In this document: positions 1 through 9,159 of the stretch, in pieces
How positions within the stretch are numbered: position 1 is the stretch's first letter
Layout of the letters: each line of letters starts with the position of its first letter
Source of the DNA: Kordiimonadaceae bacterium
GTDB taxonomy: Bacteria > Pseudomonadota > Alphaproteobacteria > Sphingomonadales > Kordiimonadaceae
DNA length: 64,000 nt
Direction of reading: 5' to 3'
NCBI GenBank assembly: GCA_017640725.1
Contig: JAEPQB010000003.1
Span: 186,001 to 250,000, forward strand
Made by a program: the position numbers and the translations under genes
The notes under the pieces: generated by a model
Seen by the model: the letters and a program-made list of their open reading frames with translations, nothing else
Databases searched by the model: none
Told to the model about the DNA's origin: nothing

Positions 1-800
1 TGGCTTACGAGCCAAATATCCGAACTGAATACAATCAGATCACCAAAAAGGCGCACCAAGTTTGGGTCTTTGTCTGCCATGATGCAACTGTACGCTCCAA
101 TACCAAAACCCTCCCGGACTGCAGACGCTAACGAAATGAGATTGTTTGATCTGAAGGCGATATTGCCCTTCGGATGAAAAGGCCTTTTCCCAAACTTATT
201 GGTGTGAGCCAGAATTTCGTCGTGCGGCAGAATAAACGCGTGGTCAGAGATATCATCCATGCTTTTAGGTGTGCCGTTTTTTTCAAGATACTCTTTGCTG
301 GCGTAATAACCGTATTTCATTGTGCCCGTCTTGCGCGCGATTAAATCGTTTTGCACTGGGCGGAACATGCGAATAGCAATATCGGCTTCGCGGCGCAGTA
401 AATCAGATGTCCCATTTTCGATTTTGAATTCGACGGTAATTCCTGGGAATTGCTCTCTGAAGGGACGGGTGTGCTTCACCAACCAATCAGCCCCTAAAAT
501 TTCAATGCAAGAGATGACGACGCTTCCTTGAAGGCTGCTGTCATGGCCTGTGATCATGCGTTCGATAGAGTAGACGTCATCCCGCATGTGTTTTGCGTGT
601 TCAACAAGGCGCTCACCCACCGCAGTCATTTCTAGGCCTGTGCGTGTGCGCGCAAACAAATCGGAGCCGACACTCTCTTCCAGTGCCGTCAATCGGCGGG
701 ACAGGGTGGGTTGGCTGACACTCAGCTTACGCGCGGCGGCGGACAGGCTTCCTTCTTCTGCCATGGCCAAAAAATACTTCAAATCATCCCAATTGATCAT
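1..800 (-). CDS. LysR-family transcriptional regulator (partial, C-terminus cut by window edge)
   Basis: Reading the minus strand from an ATG at 800 gives 266 open codons that run off the window start, so the last part of the protein is missing. Residues 1-60 form a LysR winged helix-turn-helix (MINWDDLKYFLAMAEEGSLS, then AARKLSVSQPTLSRRLTALE). The rest resembles the LysR effector-binding domain, with typical stretches such as SLQGSVVIS and AVREGFGIGAY. The start is supported by an AGAGGA Shine-Dalgarno 5 nt upstream. It is divergent from the TPR gene at 967, and the 166-bp gap probably holds both promoters. The target genes and ligand cannot be told from sequence. Confidence 0.9.
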   Translation of the reverse strand, partial: MINWDDLKYFLAMAEEGSLSAAARKLSVSQPTLSRRLTALEESVGSDLFARTRTGLEMTAVGERLVEHAKHMRDDVYSIERMITGHDSSLQGSVVISCIEILGADWLVKHTRPFREQFPGITVEFKIENGTSDLLRREADIAIRMFRPVQNDLIARKTGTMKYGYYASKEYLEKNGTPKSMDDISDHAFILPHDEILAHTNKFGKRPFHPKGNIAFRSNNLISLASAVREGFGIGAYSCIMADKDPNLVRLFGDLIVFSSDIWLVS

Positions 801-966
801 GATGTCCTCTTAATCATCTATACACTAATGAATAGTACAAATGCGGTTTTTGTCAATTATCATAGGAAAATGAATTCATATATGGGTTTTGTCAGCGCCT
901 CCCCAAAACAGCTGACATCGGAACCCCCAGAGAGGCTCGACCTCTCACAATGCGAGGAGAAACAAG

Positions 967-1443
967 ATGTTTCGGATGATTAAAGCAGTAACGGTAATGG
1001 CCGGTGTGTTGTTGGTAAGCACTGGCGCAAGTCAGGCCCAAGTTATTTACGGCCAGGAAAACAGCAATCTAACAAGGGCCAACCAATCAATGATGGCAGG
1101 CGATCTGGAATCCGCTTCTAAATATTTTAGGCGTGCAGTCAAAGCAAACCTCGGTCATGAGCGTTTGGTGCCGACGTTGAACAACTATTGTGCTGTAGAG
1201 TACGCCATTGGGAACTTTGAAAATGCCGAAAAAGTTTGTTCAGAAGCAATCAGTAATGATCGCCGCTATTGGAGAGCGTATGTAAATCGCGCCAACGTGC
1301 GGGCTGCCCTTGGCGATGCGGAGGGCGCAGCCGCAGACTATGACAAGGCACTGTCTATCAAGCCAAATAGCCGCATTGCTGCCGATGCATTTGCTAAATT
1401 CCAGGCAAAAAACGCGACCTTGCTCGCTGCAGCATCTCGCTAA
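967..1443 (+). CDS. Secreted tetratricopeptide-repeat (TPR) protein
   Basis: A 158-aa protein with a clear Sec signal peptide (residues 1-24, hydrophobic core VMAGVLLVSTG, likely cleavage after ASQA). At least two TPR-like helical pairs follow: about residues 32-65 (ANQSMMAGDLESASKYFRRA) and 98-132 (ANVRAALGDAEGAAADYDKA). TPRs mediate protein-protein contacts, so a periplasmic scaffold role is likely, but no partner is evident. A GAGGAGA ribosome site precedes the ATG. The gene stands alone, divergent from the LysR gene, and ends at a strong stem-loop terminator. Confidence 0.85.
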   Translation: MFRMIKAVTVMAGVLLVSTGASQAQVIYGQENSNLTRANQSMMAGDLESASKYFRRAVKANLGHERLVPTLNNYCAVEYAIGNFENAEKVCSEAISNDRRYWRAYVNRANVRAALGDAEGAAADYDKALSIKPNSRIAADAFAKFQAKNATLLAAASR

Positions 1444-1462
1444 ACTGGAATGAATTACTTTA

Positions 1463-1499
1463 CGACTGCGCCTAATTGGGCGCAGTCGTTATTTGTTTT
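1463..1499. terminator. Bidirectional intrinsic terminator between TPR gene and mnmC
   Basis: A perfect 10-bp stem (1463-1472 with 1479-1488, CGACTGCGCC/GGCGCAGTCG) has a 6-nt loop. On the plus strand it is followed by TTATTTGTTTT. The stem starts immediately after the mnmC stop codon, so it can serve both convergent genes. Confidence 0.8.
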
Positions 1500-3441
1500 G
1501 CCGCACGATATGCTTCACTAAGCCTCGTCCCGGGTGCAGTTTTGCGATTACGTCGACGGGCAATGGTAGAGGGTCCCCCGCAATAAGAGCTGCCAGGTAA
1601 TTTGCCAGAAGGGGACCGTACTGAAATCCCTTTGAACCAAGCCCCGTTAATATATACAGTCCGTTTTCTGCCGCTGGGGTGTGCATCGGTTCTTTGTTCG
1701 CGTCCACTGACATGGGCGCGCAGGCCTTTGCGAGGTCTGTCCACTGTGGAATTGGTCCAACATAGGGCAAATGGTCCGGCGTCGTTGCCCGTACTCCGGA
1801 CCAGGACTGCAAACAATCTTCCTTGCTTACCTTCAGACCAAATTGGTCAATCAATTCGTCCAAAATCAAGGAGCGTGACTCCGGGGAATTGGCGATAAAA
1901 TCCTGCAAATTCTTATACTTGTCGAATGTGGTGCCAATGCTTCTGACTGCCTCACCTTCCACATTGACCGATGCAGAAACGTAATTGCCAAAGCTATGTG
2001 TACGGCTGTCCAATTTAGCCAACGCCTCGGTGACTACCAATTCAATTTGTCCGCCGACAAACCGAGTTTCAGGAAACACCGCACTGTTGACGGAATAGTC
2101 CAAGCCCGAATTTCTGAGAATGGACGGAGAATGTGCACCAGCAGCGATGATGACCTGGTCATAATCTGCAATCTCTTCTCCATCGTCACCTAGCACTAAC
2201 CACCCACAGGCAGTTTCCTCGATACGGTTTACGGATTTGTTTATAATCGGAGTATCTTTTGTGAGTCCAGCCAACCATTTGGCTGAATTGACGGTGCCGC
2301 CCTTAGGAAGAGATAAACCATTCTCTTCCAGGCTAAGCCAGCGTTGGCCCCAATCATAGGTCTGTTCAATCCTGCAGTGCCTTATCGCATCTGCCTCTGA
2401 CTTCGGTGGGTAAATCACACCAAGGTCTGACGAAAAAACGTCGTAGTCTCGTGCGCTTTCTATTGCAAACGAGAAAGCACTGGAGAAGAAGCCTCGTTCC
2501 GGAGAATTATCCAGAACGAAACGAGGGGCGAGAATTGCTGCAGGAATATCCGAGCAACCCTGTGGGTGGTGGGTCGAAATTATTGTTGGCTCAAATCCTC
2601 TCGTTTTCAACTCTGTGGACAGAGCTGCGCCGGCAATGCCGCCACCAATTATGCCGATGCGCTTTCCTTTGATGCAGGCGGGGCGCACCGCCCACTTAGG
2701 TTTTTGAGAGGCCGCAGGTGTCTGATGTTCAACAAACTCCCCAACAAGGCGTTCGCGCTTGCGTGCATAACCAGGAGTTTTTCTCATTTCGAAGCCGACT
2801 TCTGCCAAGCCTCGGCGAACAAATCCAGCGGCCGTGAAGGTGGCTAAAGTGCTGCCTGGCTTCGACAGTCTTGCAATCTGTTGAAAAAGTGATTCTGACC
2901 ACATTTCCGGGTTCTTTGCCGGGGCAAAACCATCCAAGAACCAGGCGTCAATGGAAGCGTCCAGCTTTGAGAACATACGGCTGGCGTCGCCTATCAATAA
3001 CAAGAGAGAGACTTGTCCGTTGTCGAAATTTCTTACGTGAAAACCATCACTTGGCGGTGGCAATGCGTCGCGAAGTTTCAATGCTAACTCATGAATCTCC
3101 GGAAACGCATCGTGCGCTTTTTCCATGTCCGAAGGCACCAACGGGTGCGCTTCTGTTGAAACAAAAATCAACCGGCCAGTGTGTTGGCGTTTTCGCCATT
3201 CCATCCAGGTGGCCAGAAAATTCAGTCCTGTCCCAAAACCTGTTTCGCCTATGACGAAGCGCTGTCGGCTTACAGCGCGTTCAACTATGTTGGCGCCTTG
3301 CAAAAATACGAATCGGCTTTCCTCTAAACCACCGGCTAACGAATAGTAGGGGTCGTCAAAATTATCAGCGATTGGAACGCCATCGCGCCAGGTAATTTGC
3401 GCCGCGCGTGGGCCGGTTCGTTGTGAGGGTTTGCTGTTCAT
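1489..3441 (-). CDS. mnmC: Bifunctional tRNA wobble-uridine modification enzyme MnmC
   Basis: A 650-aa two-domain protein of the expected MnmC length. The N-terminal part (to about residue 240) is the SAM-dependent methyltransferase that makes mnm5s2U from nm5s2U. It shows GETGFGTGLNF at 65-75 and the family motif DGFAPAKNPEMW near 170. The C-terminal part (from about 260) is the FAD-dependent DAO-type oxidoreductase that converts cmnm5s2U to nm5s2U, with the dinucleotide-binding motif GIIGGGIAGAA at 263-273. It acts on U34 of Lys, Glu and Gln tRNAs in the cytoplasm. It is transcribed alone and convergent with the TPR gene. Both domains look intact. Confidence 0.95.
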   Translation of the reverse strand: MNSKPSQRTGPRAAQITWRDGVPIADNFDDPYYSLAGGLEESRFVFLQGANIVERAVSRQRFVIGETGFGTGLNFLATWMEWRKRQHTGRLIFVSTEAHPLVPSDMEKAHDAFPEIHELALKLRDALPPPSDGFHVRNFDNGQVSLLLLIGDASRMFSKLDASIDAWFLDGFAPAKNPEMWSESLFQQIARLSKPGSTLATFTAAGFVRRGLAEVGFEMRKTPGYARKRERLVGEFVEHQTPAASQKPKWAVRPACIKGKRIGIIGGGIAGAALSTELKTRGFEPTIISTHHPQGCSDIPAAILAPRFVLDNSPERGFFSSAFSFAIESARDYDVFSSDLGVIYPPKSEADAIRHCRIEQTYDWGQRWLSLEENGLSLPKGGTVNSAKWLAGLTKDTPIINKSVNRIEETACGWLVLGDDGEEIADYDQVIIAAGAHSPSILRNSGLDYSVNSAVFPETRFVGGQIELVVTEALAKLDSRTHSFGNYVSASVNVEGEAVRSIGTTFDKYKNLQDFIANSPESRSLILDELIDQFGLKVSKEDCLQSWSGVRATTPDHLPYVGPIPQWTDLAKACAPMSVDANKEPMHTPAAENGLYILTGLGSKGFQYGPLLANYLAALIAGDPLPLPVDVIAKLHPGRGLVKHIVRQNK

Positions 3442-3637
3442 CTAACGGGTTGCAAGTTGTTTCAGAAATATTTTGTTAAACAGTTTGCAATATAAACACT
3501 TACTAACTAAATGACAGCCGCGCTGGTGGTGACGTCTTCATTTCGTGCCTGCAACTGGATTGACCGCTGAAAAGTGGCCAGGTTGGCGGAATCGGACTGA
3601 AGTTGTTTTGTGCTGTTTTGAGTATGTTTGAAAGTGT

Positions 3638-4585
3638 TTGGTCGTGAATGACGTTGAAGAGTTGAAGAATATTGAAATGGAGTCCCGCGCGGAAATTGCG
3701 CGCAAAGTGGGACGTATTCTTTCTTCAGCCGCTGAACCGGCCGACCAGAAAGCGGCGATGGAACTTGCGCGTGTTTTGGCTGAAGACGTCGCCGTAACAG
3801 TGCGCGAGGCGCTTTCAAAAGAGCTGAGGGAATGTATTTTCCTGCCGCAGGACCTGGTCTCAACTATTTCCAAAGACATTGAACAAGTTTCCATGCCATT
3901 CCTCGTTTCTTCAGAAGCGGTGGATGACGAGTTTCTGGAGGAAATTGTTCGTAGCTGCGGCGAAAGTCATCAGGAAGCGGTTGCGCAACGCAAAGGAATT
4001 TCTGAAGCCGTCGCATTCGCAATTGCGGATGTCGCCTGCCATGGCGCGGTTGACAAACTAGCAGAGAATGAAACCGCTGATCTTGCCTTGCGTAGCTATA
4101 AACGTGTTGTAGAACGCTTTCCTGAAGACGTCAGTTTGATGGAAAAACTGGCGACCCGCGCGGACTTGCCCATTGAAATAATCGAAGCCCTTGTTTTCAA
4201 GGTTTCGCAAGCATACGGCGAGCTACTGATTAAGAAGTTCGACGTGTCGCGCGACTATGCGTCGTACCTGGTTTCCTTAGCCAACCGCCAGGTATTTTCC
4301 AGGACGTTGGAGATGTCTCCCTTGCCGGAGATAAAAAACTATTTGTCGCAACTTCACGCTCAGCATGGATTGGGTTCGGACGTTTTGCTGACGTATCTAC
4401 AGAATAATAATTTGCGGTTATTCACCATGTCGTTGTCGGTTCTTTTGGGCAAGCCATATGAACAGCTTGAAACACTGGTGGCGTCTCGTGACAAAAAAGT
4501 GCTGGCCAGATTGTTGGATTCGACTGGATTTTCCAAGTCCGTAGTGGGCGTTCTGTTAATTTCCTACGAACGTTTGGCATTTTAA
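3638..4585 (+). CDS. DUF2336 domain protein
   Basis: A 315-aa, mostly helical, acidic, soluble-looking protein with no signal peptide or membrane segment. The composition and repeated short helices (for example LARVLAEDVAVTVREALSKE, and LATRADLPIEIIEALVFKVS) match DUF2336, a family I know mainly from Alphaproteobacteria and whose function is not established. The start is uncertain: TTG 3638, GTG 3644 or a downstream ATG (about 3680) are possible, and none has a good Shine-Dalgarno. It is divergent from mnmC across a 196-bp gap and convergent with the gene at 4852. Confidence 0.75.
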   Translation: MVVNDVEELKNIEMESRAEIARKVGRILSSAAEPADQKAAMELARVLAEDVAVTVREALSKELRECIFLPQDLVSTISKDIEQVSMPFLVSSEAVDDEFLEEIVRSCGESHQEAVAQRKGISEAVAFAIADVACHGAVDKLAENETADLALRSYKRVVERFPEDVSLMEKLATRADLPIEIIEALVFKVSQAYGELLIKKFDVSRDYASYLVSLANRQVFSRTLEMSPLPEIKNYLSQLHAQHGLGSDVLLTYLQNNNLRLFTMSLSVLLGKPYEQLETLVASRDKKVLARLLDSTGFSKSVVGVLLISYERLAF

Positions 4586-4690
4586 CGGCATCTGTTTCAT
4601 TTCAGGAATTGCCCAATAATGGGGCGCGCAATATGTCTCAAATTGGGGCAGGTTCTGTGCGGCCAATTGTAACTTACTGAAATATATACA

Positions 4691-4720
4691 TTAAACTTTT
4701 GGCATCAGGGTTGCTACTAT
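4691..4720 (+). promoter_or_regulatory. Promoter-like sequence for the stem-loop RNA candidate
   Basis: TTAAAC (4691-4696) and TACTAT (4715-4720) are separated by 18 bp, resembling a sigma-70 -35/-10 pair. The predicted start (about 4727) coincides with the 5' base of the first stem-loop. This is inference from spacing only. Confidence 0.4.
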
Positions 4721-4725
4721 TCAAT

Positions 4726-4843
4726 TGTCTTATCGGTTTTTGCCTGAGACCGGTAAGACAACCAAAACCAACCCCTGTTTTGCCTGAGCAGGGTACGGAT
4801 TCTAAGCGGCGGGAGATTAGTCTTCCGCCGCTTATCAGTTTTC
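4726..4843 (+). ncRNA. Candidate small RNA with three stem-loops, two sharing one loop sequence
   Basis: Three hairpins follow one another. Hairpin 1 pairs 4725-4737 with 4749-4761 (13 positions, one G-U). Hairpin 2 pairs 4771-4777 with 4789-4794 (ACCCCTG/CAGGGT, one bulge). Hairpin 3 pairs 4803-4812 with 4825-4834 (perfect TAAGCGGCGG/CCGCCGCTTA) and is followed by a short T-rich run. Hairpins 1 and 2 have unrelated stems but an identical 11-nt loop, TTTTGCCTGAG (4738-4748 and 4778-4788). No open frame crosses the structure convincingly. The strand is inferred from the promoter-like sequence and the T-rich tail. The hairpins would also form on the minus strand, downstream of the dehydrogenase gene. 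Confidence 0.45.
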
Positions 4844-4851
4844 ACAGCAGA

Positions 4852-6270
4852 TCAATCGAAAAGACAGCGTGGATTGAGGATGTTGTTGGGGTCCAACGCG
4901 GACTTAATCGCCCGCATTGCGCCCAATTCAGCAACAGGTTTCAGGCGCCTCAACTCATTTTTTTTCAGCACTCCAATGCCATGTTCCGCCGAAATTGATC
5001 CGCCATATTGGGTAACAAGGTCATGCACCAGTTGGTTCATTGGTTCCCATTGATCCAGAAAGGCGTGCTTGTCGGTGTTCGCCGGTTGCATGACATTGAA
5101 ATGTAAGTTGCCATCACCCAAGTGCCCAAAAGGCGTCACCCGGCAACCGGGAAACTTGCGCGCGAGTGCATTGGACGCTTCAACAACAAATTCCGGCAGG
5201 TGTCGAAGGGGTAGCGAAATGTCGTGCTTGATGCTGCCGCCTTCTAGCTTCTGCGCTTCAGAAATGCTCTCTCGAACTCGCCAGAAATCCTGGCGCTGTT
5301 GAAGTGATTGTGCCAGTGCACCATCGCTGACCAAGCCTTTCGAAAGTGCCATTTCAAGGATTTGAGCCTTACGGCTTTCATTGTCGCTATCGGCGTTGGT
5401 CGATGCTGTTTCAAGTAGTACATACCATTCGGATTGTGTGCTTAGCGGGTCGCGGCAACCATCAATGTGTCTGAAGGTGAACTCAAGCGCTTGCCGGCAC
5501 ATGAGTTCAAACACGCTGACTTGGTCCTCACTAACTTCCTTTGCAAGGCTGAGCAGCTCGAGAGCAGCTGCTGGACTGGGAACAGCAAGCCAAGCCGTTG
5601 ATCGACTGCGCTCAGCCGGGAACAGTCGAAAACAGACTTTCGTAACTATCCCCAGTGTGCCTTCTGCACCTGCAAACAAATTTGATATGGCGAAACCAGT
5701 GTTATCTTTTCTCAGGCCAGATAATTCATTTATGATGCTGCCGTCAGCAAGAACGGCCTCCACGCCTAACGTCATGTCGCGGGTGGTGCCGTATCGGATG
5801 ACATGAACGCCACCAGCGTTTGTTGAAAACACTCCGCCTGCAGTGCAACTGCCTTCAGAGGCCAGCGAGAGTCCGAACAACAAGCCTTTTTCCGCCGCCG
5901 CGCCTTGAAGCTCTGACACTGTCACACCGGCTTCAGCTGTGATTGTTGCTCCCAGCGCGTCAACTTCAATTATTGACTGCATACGCCGGGTGCTTAAAAG
6001 GATTTCGCTAGAGCCATCGAGTCCTGGAATGCCACCGCCTACGAGGCCTGTATTGCCTCCTTGTGGCACGACAGAAATTTTGTTTCGGTTGCAATATGCC
6101 AGAATTTGGGAAACTTCGCTGGTCGATTGTGGCTGCAAAACCAACGGGGTTTTTCCGACAAATTTATCCCGCCATTCGGTGACAAACGGGATCTGATCCG
6201 CAGATTCACTAACCGAACCTTTAGGGCCGACTATGTTGCCCAAAGCGTCCAGATGGTGTTGATCAATCAT
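4852..6270 (-). CDS. FAD-linked 2-hydroxyacid dehydrogenase (GlcD/D2HGDH-like)
   Basis: A 472-aa protein of the FAD-binding type 4 / GlcD family. These enzymes oxidise D-2-hydroxyacids (D-lactate, glycolate, D-2-hydroxyglutarate) and pass electrons to a carrier. The FAD-binding domain covers about residues 40-220 (VVPQGGNTGLVGGGIP; GVFSTNAGGVHVIRYG). The C-terminal domain carries the metal/substrate signature HLGDGNLHFN and the closing motif SAEHGIGVLKK. The exact substrate cannot be fixed. Its ATG overlaps the end of the upstream Sua5-type gene by 8 bp, so the two are co-transcribed. Confidence 0.88.
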   Translation of the reverse strand: MIDQHHLDALGNIVGPKGSVSESADQIPFVTEWRDKFVGKTPLVLQPQSTSEVSQILAYCNRNKISVVPQGGNTGLVGGGIPGLDGSSEILLSTRRMQSIIEVDALGATITAEAGVTVSELQGAAAEKGLLFGLSLASEGSCTAGGVFSTNAGGVHVIRYGTTRDMTLGVEAVLADGSIINELSGLRKDNTGFAISNLFAGAEGTLGIVTKVCFRLFPAERSRSTAWLAVPSPAAALELLSLAKEVSEDQVSVFELMCRQALEFTFRHIDGCRDPLSTQSEWYVLLETASTNADSDNESRKAQILEMALSKGLVSDGALAQSLQQRQDFWRVRESISEAQKLEGGSIKHDISLPLRHLPEFVVEASNALARKFPGCRVTPFGHLGDGNLHFNVMQPANTDKHAFLDQWEPMNQLVHDLVTQYGGSISAEHGIGVLKKNELRRLKPVAELGAMRAIKSALDPNNILNPRCLFD

Positions 6271-7222
6271 CAGAAGCCTCCGGTCGGGCAGCTGCCGCGC
6301 GTTTCAGGCGGTCATTTATGGCAATGCCAACACCTGTATGCGGTATAGGGGCAACTGCAATTGGCAGGCCTTTGTCTGCTTGCCGTAGGGCTTCAAACAG
6401 GTTTTTCGCCGCTTCATGCAAATCGCCAGACCGGCTTAAGTTCACGTCGCATTCTATATCGCCAAATCCAATAAAGATTTGCCCTTCAGCGGGACGGGAT
6501 TGCTCCAAAAACACCTCGGCGTCGGGAGCATAATGACTGGCCAACTGACCAGGTGCGGTAATTGTGCTGCTGTTACGATGTTTTACTGTCTCGCCGGTGG
6601 CGTTGAAGATGTCGTCCGCCGTTATTGTGCCGGGGCGCAACAGGGTTATTCCAGAGTCGTCGATAGCTACTATTGTTGATTCGATGCCAATATTGGTCGG
6701 CCCGTCATCAAGAATGAGATCTACCCGGTCTCCCATTGACGCCTGCACAGTTTCTGCGCGCGTCGGCGATAACTTCCCCGAAAGATTGGCGCTGGGGGCT
6801 GCAATTGGTTTGTTTGTTTTTGCGATAAGTTGTCTGGTTTTGGCATTGGCAGGACAACGTACCGCCAAAGTGTTCAGCCCTGCTGTTACTTCCTCAGCAA
6901 TGCCGCTCTTTGGTTTTAAGCTACAAACAAGGGTAAGAGGGCCTGGCCAAAATTTTTCCGCCAGGTTCACACCGATATCAGGCATGTCAACAAAGCGCGC
7001 GGCCATATCTACAGAAGAAACATGACAAATCAACGGGTTAAAGCTCGGGCGTTCTTTTGCAGAGTAAATTTTTAGAACAGCTTCTGAGCTGGTAGCATCG
7101 GCGGCCAGGCCATAAACTGTCTCTGTTGGAACGACGACCAATTTACCAGCCAATATTTTCTCGACAGCGCGCGCAATCGCACCATCTTGTGATGCAGAAA
7201 CAAGGACATCTGAGAAGGTCAT
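6263..7222 (-). CDS. Threonylcarbamoyl-AMP synthase, Sua5 type
   Basis: A 319-aa protein. The N-terminal two-thirds are the YrdC/Sua5 domain that makes threonylcarbamoyl-AMP from threonine, bicarbonate and ATP, the first step of t6A37 tRNA modification. It shows the family motifs PTETVYGLAADAT, KIYSAKERPSFNPL and PSANLSGKLSPT. The remaining roughly 100 residues fit the Sua5 C-terminal domain, which makes it longer than a bare TsaC/YrdC protein. It is first in a two-gene operon, and its TGA overlaps the next ATG. The linkage with a 2-hydroxyacid dehydrogenase has no obvious functional logic. Confidence 0.92.
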   Translation of the reverse strand: MTFSDVLVSASQDGAIARAVEKILAGKLVVVPTETVYGLAADATSSEAVLKIYSAKERPSFNPLICHVSSVDMAARFVDMPDIGVNLAEKFWPGPLTLVCSLKPKSGIAEEVTAGLNTLAVRCPANAKTRQLIAKTNKPIAAPSANLSGKLSPTRAETVQASMGDRVDLILDDGPTNIGIESTIVAIDDSGITLLRPGTITADDIFNATGETVKHRNSSTITAPGQLASHYAPDAEVFLEQSRPAEGQIFIGFGDIECDVNLSRSGDLHEAAKNLFEALRQADKGLPIAVAPIPHTGVGIAINDRLKRAAAARPEASDD

Positions 7223-7362
7223 GTGTGTGTCACCGGTTTGGTCTAAATCATTTCTTCCTTGTCGAAGGTTATATACATAGCGTTCAGAATTGAAAACGTT
7301 AGTTACTTGCCACCCATCTGAAGTCTGATGGTTTGGTGTTTGAGTATAATGGATTTTAAGAC

Positions 7363-9156
7363 ATGAGTTATTACCGCGCTCCGATAGAGGAAATCAGTTT
7401 TGCCCTGGAAACCGTTGCAGGCATGAAGCAATGGTCGTCAGTGCCAGGTTTTGAAGAAGCTGGTGAAGACCTTGTTCAGGCAGTTCTGGAAGAGGCGGGC
7501 AAGCTCGCGAACGATGTTATCTCGCCCACAAACGAAATTGGTGATGCGGAAGGGGCCAAGCTCGACGGGAATACTGTAACGACACCCGATGCCTTCAAAC
7601 CAATGCACGAAGCCTTTGTGGAAGGCGGCTGGTCAACGCTGAGCGCAGACCCAGAGCTTGGAGGGCAGGGGCTGCCTGCCTCGCTCGAAATCGCAGTTAC
7701 GGAAATGGTCACGTCTGCCAACATGGCTTATAGCCTGCAGCCTCTTCTAACTAGTGGCGCCATTGCAGCCATCGATGCTCATGCAAGTGATGACCTTCGC
7801 CTAAAATACCTACCTAAAATGATCACCGGTGAGTGGTCCGGCGCCATGAACCTGACAGAGCCAAGCGCAGGCTCTGACGTTGGTGCATTGCGTGCGCGCG
7901 CTGAAAAGCAACCGGACGGCACCTACAAAATATCTGGCCAGAAAATTTATATCACCTGGGGTGAACATGATTTGTGCGACAACGTCATTCACCTTGTCTT
8001 GGCTCGCTTGCCCGATAGCCCGCCTGGCACAAAAGGTATTTCAATGTTTATTGTGCCTAAATTCCACGTGAATGATGATGGATCGCTTGGTGAGCGCAAT
8101 GATGTGAAGTGCGTTAGCATTGAACATAAGCTTGGTATCCATGGCAGCCCCACTTGCACCATGGCATTTGGCGAAGAAGGCAACTGTGTCGGATATCTGG
8201 TTGGAGAAGAAAATTTTGGTATGCGCAACATGTTCACCATGATGAACCATGCGCGTATTGGTGTTGGATTGCAGGGGGTTGCTATTGCCGAACGCGCTTA
8301 CCAACACTCTGTGGCATTTGCGACGGATCGCATTCAATCTGCTGCCATCGGCGGCAAAACGAGAGAGCCAGTCGCGATCATCGAACATCCGGATGTGCGC
8401 CGCATGTTGATGACCATGCGCGCCACAGCCGAGGCATCCAGAGCAATCATCTATCGAAATGTGTGGGCAATCGACCGCGCTCATGCTTCTACGGACAAAG
8501 AAGAAAAACGAAGCGCGATTGGCGAAGCGGATCTACTGACGCCAATATCCAAAGCCTATTCTACTGATATTGGTGTTGAAGCGGCTTCTTTGGCCGTGCA
8601 AGTGCATGGTGGCATGGGTTTTGTGGAAGAAACCGGGGTTGCACAGTTTTACCGTGACAGCCGTATTGCGCCCATCTACGAGGGCACCAATGGGATTCAG
8701 GCACTTGATTTGGCAGGGCGAAAGCTCAATGCAGATGGTGGCGCTCATTGGCAGGCTCTCATCGCCGAAATGCGCGATGCGGCCAATGATTTGGGCCGCT
8801 CAATGGCAGGGTCCAAGGCAGTTCTTTGTGAAGGAATTGACGCACTGGAAGATGCAGCAAACACACTGTTTGCCAACGGTTTTGAAAACATTGTTGATAC
8901 CGCTGGCGGCGCAACACCTTATCTGCGGCTCTGGGGCACTGTTTTGGGTGCCCACCTGCTGACGCAGCAAGCAGTGGAAGCCGAGCGTCGGCTTGCGTCA
9001 AATGAAGGAAACCCAGCGTTCCTAAAAAGCAAGATTACGGTTGCAAAATTTTTCGTTGAACAGTTGTTGCCGTCGGCAACGGCCTTGGTAGGGCCGATTA
9101 AGGCTGGGGCTGCGACCATGACAACCATGGATACTGCAGACTTTGAAAGGGCCTAG
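7363..9156 (+). CDS. Acyl-CoA dehydrogenase, long DmdC-like type
   Basis: A 597-aa acyl-CoA dehydrogenase, longer than the usual roughly 380-400 aa because of a C-terminal extension found in the DmdC (3-methylmercaptopropionyl-CoA dehydrogenase) and related branch. The N-terminal MSYYRAPIEEISFALE, the FAD/substrate segment MNLTEPSAGSDVGALRARAE and the catalytic-glutamate motif APIYEGTNGIQALDL are visible. It makes 2,3-enoyl-CoA from an acyl-CoA, passing electrons to ETF. Many DmdC-like enzymes act on ordinary fatty acyl-CoAs, so a DMSP role is not claimed. It is followed after 3 bp by the metallo-hydrolase gene, in an apparent operon. Confidence 0.9.
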   Translation: MSYYRAPIEEISFALETVAGMKQWSSVPGFEEAGEDLVQAVLEEAGKLANDVISPTNEIGDAEGAKLDGNTVTTPDAFKPMHEAFVEGGWSTLSADPELGGQGLPASLEIAVTEMVTSANMAYSLQPLLTSGAIAAIDAHASDDLRLKYLPKMITGEWSGAMNLTEPSAGSDVGALRARAEKQPDGTYKISGQKIYITWGEHDLCDNVIHLVLARLPDSPPGTKGISMFIVPKFHVNDDGSLGERNDVKCVSIEHKLGIHGSPTCTMAFGEEGNCVGYLVGEENFGMRNMFTMMNHARIGVGLQGVAIAERAYQHSVAFATDRIQSAAIGGKTREPVAIIEHPDVRRMLMTMRATAEASRAIIYRNVWAIDRAHASTDKEEKRSAIGEADLLTPISKAYSTDIGVEAASLAVQVHGGMGFVEETGVAQFYRDSRIAPIYEGTNGIQALDLAGRKLNADGGAHWQALIAEMRDAANDLGRSMAGSKAVLCEGIDALEDAANTLFANGFENIVDTAGGATPYLRLWGTVLGAHLLTQQAVEAERRLASNEGNPAFLKSKITVAKFFVEQLLPSATALVGPIKAGAATMTTMDTADFERA

Positions 9157-9159
9157 ACT

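Noticed and set aside
870-879. ATGAATTCAT palindrome upstream of the TPR gene as an operator
   Set aside because: A 10-bp AT-rich palindrome is expected by chance in sequence of this length, and it does not fit the usual LysR T-N11-A box.
4738-4788. CTCAGGCAAAA on the minus strand looks like part of the glycine-riboswitch core
   Set aside because: The remaining conserved parts (the GGAGAG and ACCGCCGAAG-type elements) are absent, the motif lies in simple hairpin loops, and no glycine-related gene lies downstream on that strand.
7363-9156. DMSP demethylation pathway from the DmdC-like enzyme
   Set aside because: No dmdA, dmdB or dmdD gene is visible nearby, and the same subfamily includes ordinary fatty acyl-CoA dehydrogenases.
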